A stretch of 64,000 nucleotides of DNA from Streptosporangium becharense (GCF_014204985.1 NZ_JACHMP010000001.1:6386001-6450000), one strand, 5' to 3'; numbered from the stretch's first letter, positions 1 to 10,557 are shown. The notes: generated by a model from the sequence alone, not told the origin. Numbers and translations are program-made.

Positions 1-1076
1 TCGTCGGGGGCCTGTTGCTCGACCGCTTCTGGTGGGGCTCGGTCTTCCTGATCAACCTGCCGGTGATGGCGGTCATCGTGGTCACCGGGCTGGTGGTGCT
101 GCCCGAATCGCGGAATCCGGCCCCCGGCCGGCTCGACCCGGCGAGCGTTCTGCTCTCGCTGGCCGGCGTGACAAGTTTGATCTACGCTGTAAAGGAGGCG
201 GCGTCGTACGGACCGGCACAACCCGGCGTCCTGGTCGCGGCGGGTGCCGGGACGGCCGCGCTGGTCCTGTTCGCACGGCGGCAGACGCGCCTGGCCGAAC
301 CGTTGATCGATGTCCGGCTCTTCCGGCGGCGGGCCTTCTCCGCGTCGGTCGGCGCCAACCTCGTCGCCATCTTCGGGATGTCCGCGCTGTCGCTGCTGTT
401 CGCCTGGTACTTCCAGCTCGTCCTCGGCTGGTCCCCTCTGCAGGCCGGCCTGGCGGGCCTGCCCGGTGGCCTGTCGGCGGCCGTCGGCGGTGCGCTGGCG
501 GCCGGGCTGATCTCCCGGCTGGGCCGGGCCCGCACGGTCGCCCTGGGACTGGCGTCGGCGGCGGCGGCCTACGCCTGCTACAGCCGGATCGGTCTCGACA
601 CCTCGTACACGTTCCTCCTCGTCCCCATGGTGGTCTGCGGCATGGGCATCGGGCTGACGTTCGCCGTCACCAACGACACCGTGCTCGCGTGCGTGCCCAA
701 GGAGCGGGCGGGTGCGGCGGCGGCCATCTCGGAGACCTTCTTCGAACTGGGCGGCGCGCTGGGCATCGCCGTCCTCGGCAGCATCCTCACCGGCTCCTAC
801 CGCGGTGCTCTCCGGCTGCCCGGGGGGCTGCCGGAGGAGGCGGCCACCGCCGCCCGGGAGTCGCTGCCCACCGCGATGCGGGCCGCCGCGGCACTCCCCG
901 CCGAACTGGGGGCGGGGGTCGTGGCCGCGGCCCGGGAGGCGTTCGTCGGCTCGGTCGCGGTGACCTCGCTCTCCGCCGCGGGGATGATCGCCGCGCTGGC
1001 GGCAGTCTCGCTGTTCAGCCTGCGGGGTGTGCCCGGTGTGATCCCCGAGGAGCTCCGCGCCGGGTCCCACGGGTGA
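1..1076 (+). CDS. MFS drug exporter, DHA2 (EmrB/QacA) type, C-terminal part (5' truncated by window)
   Basis: The reading frame is open from the left edge, so the start lies outside the window. The visible part begins in the segment GLLLDRFWWGSVFLINLPV, which in EmrB/QacA-type 14-TM exporters lies at TM6, after the conserved motif C helix. About eight hydrophobic helices follow, giving the second half of a proton-driven multidrug or metabolite exporter in the cytoplasmic membrane. The stop at 1074-1076 is followed by a 345-bp gap before the next gene, so it probably ends its own transcription unit. Substrate cannot be told from the sequence. A large periplasmic-type loop near residues 265-305 (Ala/Glu rich) is normal for this family. 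Confidence 0.88.
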   Translation, partial: VGGLLLDRFWWGSVFLINLPVMAVIVVTGLVVLPESRNPAPGRLDPASVLLSLAGVTSLIYAVKEAASYGPAQPGVLVAAGAGTAALVLFARRQTRLAEPLIDVRLFRRRAFSASVGANLVAIFGMSALSLLFAWYFQLVLGWSPLQAGLAGLPGGLSAAVGGALAAGLISRLGRARTVALGLASAAAAYACYSRIGLDTSYTFLLVPMVVCGMGIGLTFAVTNDTVLACVPKERAGAAAAISETFFELGGALGIAVLGSILTGSYRGALRLPGGLPEEAATAARESLPTAMRAAAALPAELGAGVVAAAREAFVGSVAVTSLSAAGMIAALAAVSLFSLRGVPGVIPEELRAGSHG

Positions 1077-1176
1077 TCCGCTTCTCCGGCGCCGGGAGCG
1101 TCGCCGGGCCCGCCGCCGGAGGCTTTCCCGGCGCCGCCGGCGGGGCCCGCGCTCCGGCCGTCCCGTCGGCGTTCTC

Positions 1177-1317
1177 TGGAGAGCGCTCCACCACAGTGTC
1201 CTCTCGGCGTCTGACTCCGCCTTCGCTCGCAGAGCTTGATGATGAATCTCCTGTTCAACGCGCTGCTGAGGACTTAGATCACTCGCAGGGGACGAGCCCG
1301 GCTCAGAGAGCGCTCTC
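1177..1317. promoter_or_regulatory. Two GAGCGCTC-core palindromes upstream of GH3 gene (CebR/LacI-type operators)
   Basis: Two palindromes with the same core lie in the 345-bp region between the MFS gene and the GH3 gene. The first is TGGAGAGCGCTCCA at 1177-1190. The second is the perfect 12-mer GAGAGCGCTCTC at 1306-1317, 104 bp before the GH3 start. The known operator of the actinomycete cellobiose repressor CebR is TGGGAGCGCTCCCA, so both fit a CebR-like LacI regulator of beta-glucosidase genes. The regulator itself is not next to this gene. No clear -35/-10 pair was assigned; the rest of the gap (1077-1421) shows nothing else. Confidence 0.55.
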
Positions 1318-1421
1318 GCTCGCCTATTGACTCATCCCCTGTCCCGGGGTCAGGATCTGCGCAGTGCGGGCTCGGGGGGCCGCCACGACCGTCGAAGTGT
1401 CGTCTTGAGAACGGACCCTCC

Positions 1422-4205
<2,784 letters not shown>

Positions 4206-4251
4206 CGGTTCCGCCCCGTCCGCCCCGCTTCACCCCGCTTCATCCCGTGAA

Positions 4252-4287
4252 CCCCGCCCCGGCCTGCCCCGTCCGGCCGGGGCGGGG
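4252..4287. terminator. Bidirectional hairpin between GH3 gene and gvpK
   Basis: Perfect 13-bp stem CCCCGCCCCGGCC (4252-4264) with GGCCGGGGCGGGG (4275-4287) and a 10-nt loop. It lies between the convergent stops of the GH3 gene (4205, plus) and gvpK (4315, minus) and probably ends both transcripts. No long U-run, as is common in high-GC actinomycetes. Confidence 0.7.
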
Positions 4288-4314
4288 GCACGCCCGGTGG
4301 GGGAGGGGGGCGGG

Positions 4315-4746
4315 TCAGTCGGTGGGGAGCAGGGTGCCGAGCGGCCCGAGGTCGAGGTTGAGGTCGGAGGGGGAGAGCCCGAAGCGCTCGCACAGTTCCG
4401 TCATGGCCTCCTCCAGGCGCATGAGCGTCAGGCCCAGCACTTCGATCTGCTCGTCGGACAGGTCGCCCTGCTCCATCCGGCGGATGCACTGGCGTTCCAC
4501 CAGCTGGCGGATGAGCTCGACGAGGGTGAGCACGAGACGGCTCAGGTCGCGTTCGACCGTCTCCGGGTCGGTGTCGATCCGCCACCGGCTGCGCCGCGCG
4601 GTCGCCCGGCCGCCGGCGCGCCACCGGTTGGCGTGCCCGTTCCCGGAGGCGTCGGCACGCCACCGCACGGGCCGGACCGTCGCGCGGCCCGCGGGAGCCT
4701 CCCGTCCCACCCGCGCGGCACCGTGCCCTGCGTGTTCGCCGTTCAC
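4315..4746 (-). CDS. gvpK: Gas vesicle protein GvpK
   Basis: 143 aa from a GTG at 4746 whose GTGA overlaps the stop of the preceding gvp gene, indicating translational coupling. The C-terminal 90 residues carry the GvpK signature: IDTDPETVERDLSRLVLTLV, then an R-x-M-E-x-G-x-L helix and a final LGPLGTLLP segment. GvpK is a minor cytosolic factor needed for gas vesicle assembly in Halobacterium and is retained in all actinobacterial clusters. The first 50 residues are a variable basic stretch. It is the last gene of the ten-gene minus-strand cluster and is followed by a strong hairpin. Confidence 0.93.
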   Translation of the reverse strand: MNGEHAGHGAARVGREAPAGRATVRPVRWRADASGNGHANRWRAGGRATARRSRWRIDTDPETVERDLSRLVLTLVELIRQLVERQCIRRMEQGDLSDEQIEVLGLTLMRLEEAMTELCERFGLSPSDLNLDLGPLGTLLPTD

Positions 4747-5048
4747 GGTGGACACCCGTCGCCGGGCGTACCGGGTGGCGGCACGGACCGGGGCGTGCCG
4801 GGCCACCGGACGGGCTCCGGCTCGTCCGGTGCGCGGATGGACGTGATCAGGGCACGCAGCGAGATGCGCACCAGGTCGATGTCCGCGATGGACAGCACCA
4901 GGTCGCCGGTCACCACCACGCCGCCGGCCAGCAGCCGGTCGAGCAGGTCGACCAGCGCCACGCGCTCGGGCGGGAGGCGTCCCCGGGCGGCCAGTTCCGC
5001 CCCGCGCGACCGGTCGGTGGGCATCGCCCGCCCTCCTTCGGGGGTCAT
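4743..5048 (-). CDS. gvpS: GvpA-family minor gas vesicle protein (GvpS/GvpJ paralogue)
   Basis: 101 aa. The centre shows the GvpA fold signature: VALVDLLDRLLAGGVVVTGD followed by the LSIADIDLVRISLRALITS beta-strand/helix. The position between gvpL and gvpK matches GvpS of Streptomyces clusters; it differs from structural GvpA by a short Pro-rich tail instead of the long acidic one. Its ATG overlaps the gvpL stop (ATGA) and its own stop overlaps the gvpK GTG, so three genes are coupled here. Likely a minor shell component or assembly nucleator. The S versus J assignment rests on synteny rather than on sequence. Confidence 0.88.
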   Translation of the reverse strand: MTPEGGRAMPTDRSRGAELAARGRLPPERVALVDLLDRLLAGGVVVTGDLVLSIADIDLVRISLRALITSIRAPDEPEPVRWPGTPRSVPPPGTPGDGCPP

Positions 5049-5830
5049 CGTCCGTCCTCCTCACCGGCCGGGCCGAGGTCCAGCGCGGTGAAGGAGTACG
5101 GAGCCCAGGGGCCGGTGAGCTCCACCTCGACCCCCTGCCCGCGCAGGGCGTCTACGGCCGCGGCGAACTCCTCGTCGCGGTCCTCGCCGACGAGGTAGGC
5201 GCCGTTGAGCACCATCCAGTCGTCGCGGCCGGACAGCTGCGGGTCCTGCGGCCGGTGCCGGTGGGCGGCGACGGCGACGGACGCCAGGACGGCATGGGCG
5301 TGCTCGGCGTAGGCGACCGCCGCCCGCCACGCGTCGTCGCGGCTGCGCAGACCGGCCTGGCGCCGTCTGAGGTAGGCGGTGCCGGGCCGTCCGGTGTCCG
5401 CCGGCTCCTCCGCGGCGGGGGAGGAGCCGGCCGGGTCCGCGTAGACCTTCACCCCCCACTCCCTACGCCCCGCGACCCGGGCGAGCACGGCGGTGAGGTC
5501 GTCGTGCCTGCGGTGCAGCAGGTCGCGGACCTGCTCCTCGGCGCTGTAGATGGTCACCAGCCGGACCGGGGCGGTGGGGGCCCGCCGGGCCACGGCCTCC
5601 ACGACGCGGTGGTGCGCGCGGGCCGTCTCCCCGACCCAGTCCAGGTCCTCCAGCGAGCGCCGCAGCGGCTCCTCGCCGAACAGGTCCAGCGGAACGGGGC
5701 TCACGTACGCGACGAGGTCGTCATGGGTGATCGTCCGCACGGGTGCGCCGGCCACCCCCGGCACGTCGTCCGGGGGAGCGGGGCCCGCGTCCCGGGCGAT
5801 CGCGTAGAGGTACGTCCCCGACTCAGCCAC
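5045..5830 (-). CDS. gvpL: Gas vesicle protein GvpL (GvpL/GvpF family)
   Basis: 261 aa from a GTG at 5830 that overlaps the gvpJ stop; the frame is open further upstream but that part is the antisense-frame shadow of gvpJ. The N-terminal TYLYAIARDAG strand is the GvpL/F hallmark, followed by HDDLVAYVSPV, a VRLVTIYSAEEQVRDLL helix and the final GPWAPYSFTALDL motif. GvpF/L proteins bind GvpA and the other accessory proteins and are thought to chaperone the sticky shell protein to the growing vesicle. The WMVLNGAYLV segment is typical of the actinobacterial GvpL subgroup. Overlaps gvpS by ATGA. Confidence 0.93.
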   Translation of the reverse strand: MAESGTYLYAIARDAGPAPPDDVPGVAGAPVRTITHDDLVAYVSPVPLDLFGEEPLRRSLEDLDWVGETARAHHRVVEAVARRAPTAPVRLVTIYSAEEQVRDLLHRRHDDLTAVLARVAGRREWGVKVYADPAGSSPAAEEPADTGRPGTAYLRRRQAGLRSRDDAWRAAVAYAEHAHAVLASVAVAAHRHRPQDPQLSGRDDWMVLNGAYLVGEDRDEEFAAAVDALRGQGVEVELTGPWAPYSFTALDLGPAGEEDGR

Positions 5831-6383
5831 CGCGCTCCTCCTTCCCGGTCTTCCCCGGTTTCTCCGGTTTCCCCGGTTTCCTGGACGGTCGTTTCGCGGG
5901 ACCGTCCGCTGGCTTCTCCGGGGAGCGACGTTCCCCCGCGGCCTTCTCCAGAGAACGGCGTTCCCCTGTGGCCTCGTCGAGGAGCCGGCGTTCCTCCGCG
6001 GTGTCGCCCAGGGAGCGGTGCTCGTCCTCCGCCTCGTCGAGGAAGCGGCGCTCCGGGCGTCCCTCCTCGGCCGCGGCGAGCCGGCGGCGGAGCCTGCGGT
6101 TCTCCTCGACCAGGTCGGGGGCCTTCCCGGTGAGCCACGGGTCGTGCTCCCACCAGTCGATGCCCAGCTCACGCGCCGTGTCCACCGAGGCGATGAGCAG
6201 GCGCAGCTTGATGGTGAGAAGCTCGACGTCCAGCAGGTTCACCCGGATGTCGCCGACGATCACCACGCCCCGGTCGAGCACCCGCTCCAGGATGTCGGCG
6301 AGGTTGGCGGAACTCTGCCGGCCGGGCGATCCCGCGCCGTACGCCCGGGGGAACGCGCCGCCGGTCCGTGCCACGTCCGCCAT
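5823..6383 (-). CDS. gvpJ: GvpA-family gas vesicle protein GvpJ with repetitive tail
   Basis: 186 aa. Residues about 25-75 are GvpA-like: ANLADILERVLDRGVVIVGD, then VNLLDVELLTIKLRLLIASV, followed by the GIDWWEHDPWL extension seen in GvpJ. GvpJ is a minor cylinder/tip component needed for vesicle assembly. The C-terminal part is unusual: five 10-residue repeats of the type ERRSLEKAAG (residues about 108-157, encoded by five 30-bp DNA repeats at 5911-6060), then a Lys/Pro/Gly-rich end. The charged repeats look helical and may mediate contacts between vesicles or with other Gvp proteins. It follows gvpO by 1 nt and is coupled to gvpL. Confidence 0.92.
   Translation of the reverse strand: MADVARTGGAFPRAYGAGSPGRQSSANLADILERVLDRGVVIVGDIRVNLLDVELLTIKLRLLIASVDTARELGIDWWEHDPWLTGKAPDLVEENRRLRRRLAAAEEGRPERRFLDEAEDEHRSLGDTAEERRLLDEATGERRSLEKAAGERRSPEKPADGPAKRPSRKPGKPEKPGKTGKEERGG
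5911..6060 (-). repeat. Five 30-bp tandem repeats inside gvpJ
   Basis: Units at 5911-5940, 5941-5970, 5971-6000, 6001-6030 and 6031-6060 are diverged copies in register; each encodes ten residues of the ERRxLDEAxG type. The in-frame 30-bp length means copy number can vary without a frameshift. Confidence 0.8.
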
Positions 6384-6384
6384 C

Positions 6385-6843
6385 TCAGCCCGTCCCGCCG
6401 CCGTCGCCCCGGCCGCGCCGGTAGCGTCTCACCCTGCGGTACGACAGCAGTTCCCCTTCCGGGTCCATCTCGACCTGGTAGAGCGCGAGCATGTCGCCCG
6501 TCGAGGGGACGTGGCGGTCCTCGACGACCTCGACCTCGGCAAGCCAGCCGTCCTCGGCCGGTTGTACCAGGGTCACGCCCTCGGTGTGCTTGCCGGTCAG
6601 GGCGGCGATGTGGCGCAGTCCGGCCATGCCGGCGGTGGCCGCGGACAGTCTGCGGGAGCGGCGGCCCGCTCCGCGCGGTGCCCGCGCCGGCTCCTCCTCG
6701 TCCTCCTCCGGTTCCTCCAGCTCGTCGTCGAACTCGTCCTCGTCCTCCTCGTCCAGCTCGTCCTGGTCGAGGGCGTCGTCGCCGGCGGTCTCGTAGGCGT
6801 CGCCGGCAGCGCGTTCGTCGCGGACTCTGCGCCTGACAGGCAC
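6385..6843 (-). CDS. gvpO: Gas vesicle protein GvpO
   Basis: 152 aa. The N-terminal 60 residues are strongly acidic (runs of D/E, for example DELDEEDEDEFDDELEEPEE). The C-terminal 80 residues are the GvpO domain: a helix LSAATAGMAGLRHIAALTGK, then GWLAEVEVVEDRHVPSTGDM and LALYQVEMDPEGELLSYRRV. GvpO is required for vesicle formation and in haloarchaea influences gvp expression and accessory complex formation. In the Streptomyces clusters known to me gvpO is the first gene; here it sits between gvpG (49-bp gap) and gvpJ (1-bp gap), which is a rearranged order. Confidence 0.92.
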   Translation of the reverse strand: MPVRRRVRDERAAGDAYETAGDDALDQDELDEEDEDEFDDELEEPEEDEEEPARAPRGAGRRSRRLSAATAGMAGLRHIAALTGKHTEGVTLVQPAEDGWLAEVEVVEDRHVPSTGDMLALYQVEMDPEGELLSYRRVRRYRRGRGDGGGTG

Positions 6844-6892
6844 GTGGTGGCTCCCCTCGTCCCCTCCGGCGCGACCGCACCGGAGGGCTCGG

Positions 6893-7114
6893 TCAGGTGA
6901 TCATTTCTCTGAGGATCCGCTCCGTCTCCTCGGCCTCCTCCTCGGCGGAGATCAGGCCGGCGGCCCTGGCCTCGGCGACCTCCTCCAGACGTCGCCGTAC
7001 CGCCGCGGGGTGCCGGAGCTCCATCTCGGCCTGTTCCTGGATCAGCTCCGCGAGCCGGACCAGCCCGCGCAGCGGCGCGAGCGGCAGGCCGAAGAGCAGA
7101 CTCACCGGGTTCAC
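6893..7114 (-). CDS. gvpG: Gas vesicle protein GvpG
   Basis: 73 aa, starting at a GTG (7114) whose GTGA overlaps the gvpF stop. The sequence starts with the GvpG pattern LFGLPLAPLRGLVRLAELIQ and continues as a charged helix with the motif ISAEEEAEETERIL. GvpG is a small cytosolic accessory protein that binds GvpF/L and takes part in the chaperone complex for GvpA. The size is normal for the family. Confidence 0.93.
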   Translation of the reverse strand: MNPVSLLFGLPLAPLRGLVRLAELIQEQAEMELRHPAAVRRRLEEVAEARAAGLISAEEEAEETERILREMIT

Positions 7115-7932
7115 GGTTCCTCACCGCCTTGTTGTCCCTGCGCCGTCACGAAGTCGTACGGCGCCATCGGGCCGAGGAGGCGCAACTCGACCCGGTCCGT
7201 CCACCGTTCGGCGAAGGTGTCCAGGACCTGCGCGATCTCGGGTTCCCTGCGGGTCTCCGCCAGCAGGGCCAGGTGGGCGGCGTCGTACTCGTGGGTGGGC
7301 TCGCGGATGACGACGGTCACGCAGAGCGGCGCGAGGGCCTCGGCCAGCGTGCCGGTGTCGGCCTCGCGCCTGGCCGAGATCGCCTCGTTGATCAGCTCCC
7401 CGAGCCGGATCCGGGTGTCCCAGGTCTCCTCCTCGGACCGGTCGCGGATCTCCTCACGCAGCTGGGCGATCTCCGGGTCGTCCTCGAACGCCTCCCGCAG
7501 GACGGTCCGCTCGACGTAGCGGCCCTTGACGACGTACTGAGCCCGGCCCTCCAACTCGTTCAGCGCGGCGAGGAACTCGTCGTGGTACGGGGTGAGCAGC
7601 TCGTCGACGACCGCCTGCGTGTCCGTGACCACCGCACCGAAGCGGAGCGGAAGCACCGGGACCTCCGCGGCGGCCTCGTCCAGCAGCCGCTGGTGGGCCA
7701 TCAGGTCGTCGGGCCTGCCGAGGGGGCGGTCGGTGGGCACGTCGCTCACCAGCGCGGCGATCCGGCCGTGCCGGACCAGGACGACCCGGCCCGGCGGGTC
7801 GCCCACCCCGCGCGTGTCGGGAGTCAGCTCGACGTCCTCCGGGACGATTCCGTAGACGTAGGCGCCGCCGCTCGGGACGGAGCCGGTACGCCCGGCTTCG
7901 TCCGCCGTGAGCTTTCCAGTGGAGCCGGACAT
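7111..7932 (-). CDS. gvpF: Gas vesicle protein GvpF (GvpL/GvpF family)
   Basis: 273 aa. After a 23-residue variable start, AYVYGIVPEDVEL opens the GvpF N-terminal domain; LMAHQRLLDEAAAEVPVLPL and RFGAVVTD are highly typical, followed by a long charged helical part and the C-terminal LLGPMAPYDFV motif. GvpF binds GvpA monomers and is found on the inner face or growing edge of vesicles. It starts 1 bp after the gvpA stop, so gvpA, gvpF and gvpG form one translated block. Confidence 0.94.
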   Translation of the reverse strand: MSGSTGKLTADEAGRTGSVPSGGAYVYGIVPEDVELTPDTRGVGDPPGRVVLVRHGRIAALVSDVPTDRPLGRPDDLMAHQRLLDEAAAEVPVLPLRFGAVVTDTQAVVDELLTPYHDEFLAALNELEGRAQYVVKGRYVERTVLREAFEDDPEIAQLREEIRDRSEEETWDTRIRLGELINEAISARREADTGTLAEALAPLCVTVVIREPTHEYDAAHLALLAETRREPEIAQVLDTFAERWTDRVELRLLGPMAPYDFVTAQGQQGGEEP

Positions 7933-7933
7933 C

Positions 7934-8374
7934 TCATTCCTCTCTCCGCCGCCTCCGGCGGGGTTCGGGCTCGTACTCCTCTTCCTCCTCCTCGAACTCG
8001 TCCTCGGCGGACCCGCTGGTCAGGCCGCGGAGCTTCTCCCCGGCCGCGTCCAGCAACCCGCTCGTCGCGCCTTTGGCCTTCGCCGCGCCGCCGCCCGTCA
8101 TCACGCCCTCCACGAGATCCGGCAGGCCCTTCTGCCCGCCGGCCTGGTAGAGGTCCAGGCGGTTGGTGGCCTCCGCGAAGCGGAGGTAGGTGTCGACGCT
8201 CGCCACCACGACGCGCACGTCGATCGTCAGGATCTCGATGCCGACCAGCGAGACCCGGACGAAGGCGTCGATCACGAGTCCCTTGTCGAGGATCGTGTCG
8301 ATGACGTCGGCCAGGCCCGACGAGGACCGGCCTCCGGCGGCCCTGCCGCCCCCCGACGGCTGCACAATGGTCAT
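7934..8374 (-). CDS. gvpA: Gas vesicle structural protein GvpA with long charged tail
   Basis: 146 aa. Residues about 20-70 are the shell-forming unit: [20 protein letters not shown], then [20 protein letters not shown] and [16 protein letters not shown]. This is the only full gvpA; gvpJ and gvpS are the paralogues. The 75-residue extension beyond the shell domain ends in a Glu block followed by an Arg block (about residues 128-146). Long GvpA tails are known in actinomycetes, whose vesicles have been hard to observe. It lies 40 bp after the SRPBCC gene. Confidence 0.95.
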   Translation of the reverse strand: MTIVQPSGGGRAAGGRSSSGLADVIDTILDKGLVIDAFVRVSLVGIEILTIDVRVVVASVDTYLRFAEATNRLDLYQAGGQKGLPDLVEGVMTGGGAAKAKGATSGLLDAAGEKLRGLTSGSAEDEFEEEEEEYEPEPRRRRRREE

Positions 8375-8414
8375 TGCTCTCCCCTCCGGGCGACCGCTTC
8401 ACGTCCTCGCCGGA

Positions 8415-9692
8415 TCACGCGCGGGCCGCGGCTCTGCGCCGTGGACGCCGGGGTTCCCCCTCGGCGCCGCCCTCGCGCGCGGCGGGCCTGCGGCGGCGTG
8501 CCGGACGCTCCTCCTCGGGCTCCTCGGGCCCTTCGTCCTCCTCGCCGCCTTCCTCCGGCTCCTCGTCCGCTCCTCTCCGGGCGGCGGGCCTGCGGCGGCG
8601 CATCGGACGTTCCCCGTGCTGTTCCTCGGGTTCGGGCTCCCCGCCCTCTTCTTCCTCGGGTTCCTCCTCCTCGGTCTCGGCGCGCTCCTCTCGCTCCTCG
8701 GGGGGTTCCTCCTCCTCGTACTCCTCCTCTTCTTCCTCGGGTTCCTCCTCCTCGGTTCTGGCGCGCTCCTCGGGTTCCTCCTCCTCGTACTCCTCCTCTT
8801 CGGGTTCTCCCTCCTCGTACTCCTCTCCCTCGTAGCCCTCCTCGGCCTCTTCCTCCTCCCGCAGGGCGGTCTCGTGGTCCTTGACGACCTTGCTCTCGTG
8901 GATCTCGCCCCGCCAGCCCTCGATGTCGTCGGGGTGCAGCAGCGCCCGGCTCATGACGTGCCGCCGGAAGTGCTTGAGCTCCAGGCGGGCACGTCTGCCC
9001 TGAGCCCGCCAGAGGTTCCCGGTGCGCTCGAAGAGGCCCTGCGGGTAGTACTCCAGGACGAGCAGGACACGGGTGAGGTTGGGGGCGAGCTCGTGGAAGG
9101 TCACCGCCCCGTCGACGTGCCCCTTGGGTCCCTTCGACCGCCAGATGATCGTCTGGTCCGGCACCTGCTCGACGATGGTCGACTCCCACTCCCGGTGGGA
9201 CCAGAAGATCTGTGCCCGCCATCCGAGCTTCTCGTCCGACTTCTGCTCGACCCTCTCGACCTTCTTCATGAAGCCCGGGAAGTCCGCGAACTGGGTCCAC
9301 TGGTTGTAGACGACGCGTATCGGGGCGCCGACGTCGATCGACTCGACGATGTTGGTCAGGCGGAGTTTCCCGCTTCGCCCGCCGCCACCCTTGCCGCCTC
9401 CGGTGATCTTCTTGACCAGGCCGCCGATCGCCATCTTGCCCAGCCCTTTCGCCACGTCCATCTTTCCGGACCCGCCGCCGGTCAGCGCGCTCAGCAGGCC
9501 CGATCCGCTGTTCTGGGCGTAGTCGGCCAGCCGGCCGGTGGCTCCCTCCACCCTGTCGGTCACGGACGACAGGGCCCGCTCTCCGAGCGCTCCCAGCAGG
9601 TTCTGGACCTCCTGGGTGAGCCTGTCCCTGGGCGACTCCTGGTTACCCTCCCGCACGGGCTGGGTTCTCGACGTGTCGGCCATCTGGTTCAC
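8415..9692 (-). CDS. SRPBCC-domain gas vesicle cluster protein with poly-Glu/Arg tail
   Basis: 425 aa. Residues about 1-105 are an amphipathic region with Gly-rich stretches (GGGKGGGGRSGK). Residues about 110-260 form a SRPBCC/polyketide-cyclase-like START-fold domain: VVYNQWTQFADFPGFMKKVE, WESTIVEQVPDQTIIWRSKG and VTFHELAPNLTRVLLVLEYY. From residue 285 on it is a long block of Glu runs that changes into Arg/Pro-rich runs (RPMRRRRPAARR). START-fold proteins bind hydrophobic ligands, so a role at the hydrophobic vesicle interior or lipid is conceivable. Actinobacterial clusters carry cluster-specific genes named gvpY/gvpZ; whether this equals one of them was not established. ATGA overlap with the upstream gene. 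Confidence 0.8.
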   Translation of the reverse strand: MNQMADTSRTQPVREGNQESPRDRLTQEVQNLLGALGERALSSVTDRVEGATGRLADYAQNSGSGLLSALTGGGSGKMDVAKGLGKMAIGGLVKKITGGGKGGGGRSGKLRLTNIVESIDVGAPIRVVYNQWTQFADFPGFMKKVERVEQKSDEKLGWRAQIFWSHREWESTIVEQVPDQTIIWRSKGPKGHVDGAVTFHELAPNLTRVLLVLEYYPQGLFERTGNLWRAQGRRARLELKHFRRHVMSRALLHPDDIEGWRGEIHESKVVKDHETALREEEEAEEGYEGEEYEEGEPEEEEYEEEEPEERARTEEEEPEEEEEEYEEEEPPEEREERAETEEEEPEEEEGGEPEPEEQHGERPMRRRRPAARRGADEEPEEGGEEDEGPEEPEEERPARRRRPAAREGGAEGEPRRPRRRAAARA

Positions 9693-10411
9693 CTCCGCGT
9701 ACGACCGGCTGCGGCCTTGGTCCGGGTGGCGGCCGGGGCGGTTCGCGTGCTCGTCCGGCGCTTCGGCGTGGCAGGCTCCTCCTCCTCACCGGAGTCCTCT
9801 TCGTCCTCAGGCTCCTCGCGCCGGGCCCGGGAGGTGGTCGCCGCACGGCCGCGGCTCGCGGCGGCGGTACGCCTGCGGGCGGGCGCCGGCTTCCTGACGG
9901 GTTCCTCTTCTTCCTCTTCCTCTTCGGTGCCTTCCTCGTCCTCCTCGCCCGGAGGCTCTTCCTCGTCCGCCGGGCGTGCCCTGCGGCGCAGGCCGCCCAC
10001 CCGGCTGCGCAGGCCGCCTGCCTTCCTGCGGCCCTGGGCGGCCTCCTCGGGCTCCTGGGCCTCCTCGTCCTCCTCCGATTCGCCGGACTCGGTGGCCCGC
10101 AGCGGGTTGCGCAACGTCTCGGCCCGGTCGTGGAGCCTGGTGCTCAGCGAGTCGATCTGCCTGCTCACCGCGGTCTTGGCGGCGGCCCTGCCCGCCTCCA
10201 TCAGATCACCGCGCACACTCTGGGTGATCTTCTCCAGCTCCGGGGAGGAGCTGATCACCTTCAGCGCCTGCTGGATGAGGTTGCCCTGGCCCACGCTCAG
10301 CCGGCCGGTGGCGCCGGCGGCGGCCAGTGCCATCGCCAGCCGCAACTTCTGCCGTCGGCCCAGGAGGTAACCTCCGGCCACGGCAAGGGCTATCCGCGCT
10401 CCGTTGTTCAC
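9689..10411 (-). CDS. First gene of gas vesicle cluster: putative membrane-anchored charged protein
   Basis: 240 aa from the GTG at 10411, chosen because AAGGAG lies 8 nt upstream (10420-10425); another in-frame GTG at 10417 is too close to it. Residues 5-40 are hydrophobic (ALAVAGGYLLGRRQK, then LAMALAAAGATGRL) and could be a membrane anchor. Residues 45-115 look helical (LIQQALKVISSSPELEKITQ). The rest alternates acidic blocks (EDEEGTEEEEEEEEP) and basic Arg/Ala/Thr-rich blocks, as in the next gene. I do not recognise a family. Being first behind the cluster promoter and coupled to the SRPBCC gene, it is likely a gas vesicle accessory protein. Confidence 0.7.
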   Translation of the reverse strand: MNNGARIALAVAGGYLLGRRQKLRLAMALAAAGATGRLSVGQGNLIQQALKVISSSPELEKITQSVRGDLMEAGRAAAKTAVSRQIDSLSTRLHDRAETLRNPLRATESGESEEDEEAQEPEEAAQGRRKAGGLRSRVGGLRRRARPADEEEPPGEEDEEGTEEEEEEEEPVRKPAPARRRTAAASRGRAATTSRARREEPEDEEDSGEEEEPATPKRRTSTRTAPAATRTKAAAGRTRR

Positions 10412-10557
10412 GATCACCACTCCTTGTCGGCTGTCCCGCCGCGCGTCCGCCTCCTTGGGCCGCCTCGACCGGCGCACCGCAGAAAAGATGGCCTTAGTGG
10501 GATTCGGCCCCTGTTGCGTGAATGCGTGGGGAGCATCGTGCTTCGAATGTCTCGCTC

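Noticed and set aside
4315..5064. 249-aa version of GvpK starting at 5064
   Set aside because: The first 106 residues run through gvpS in another frame; the GTG at 4746 overlapping the gvpS stop gives a normal-size GvpK.
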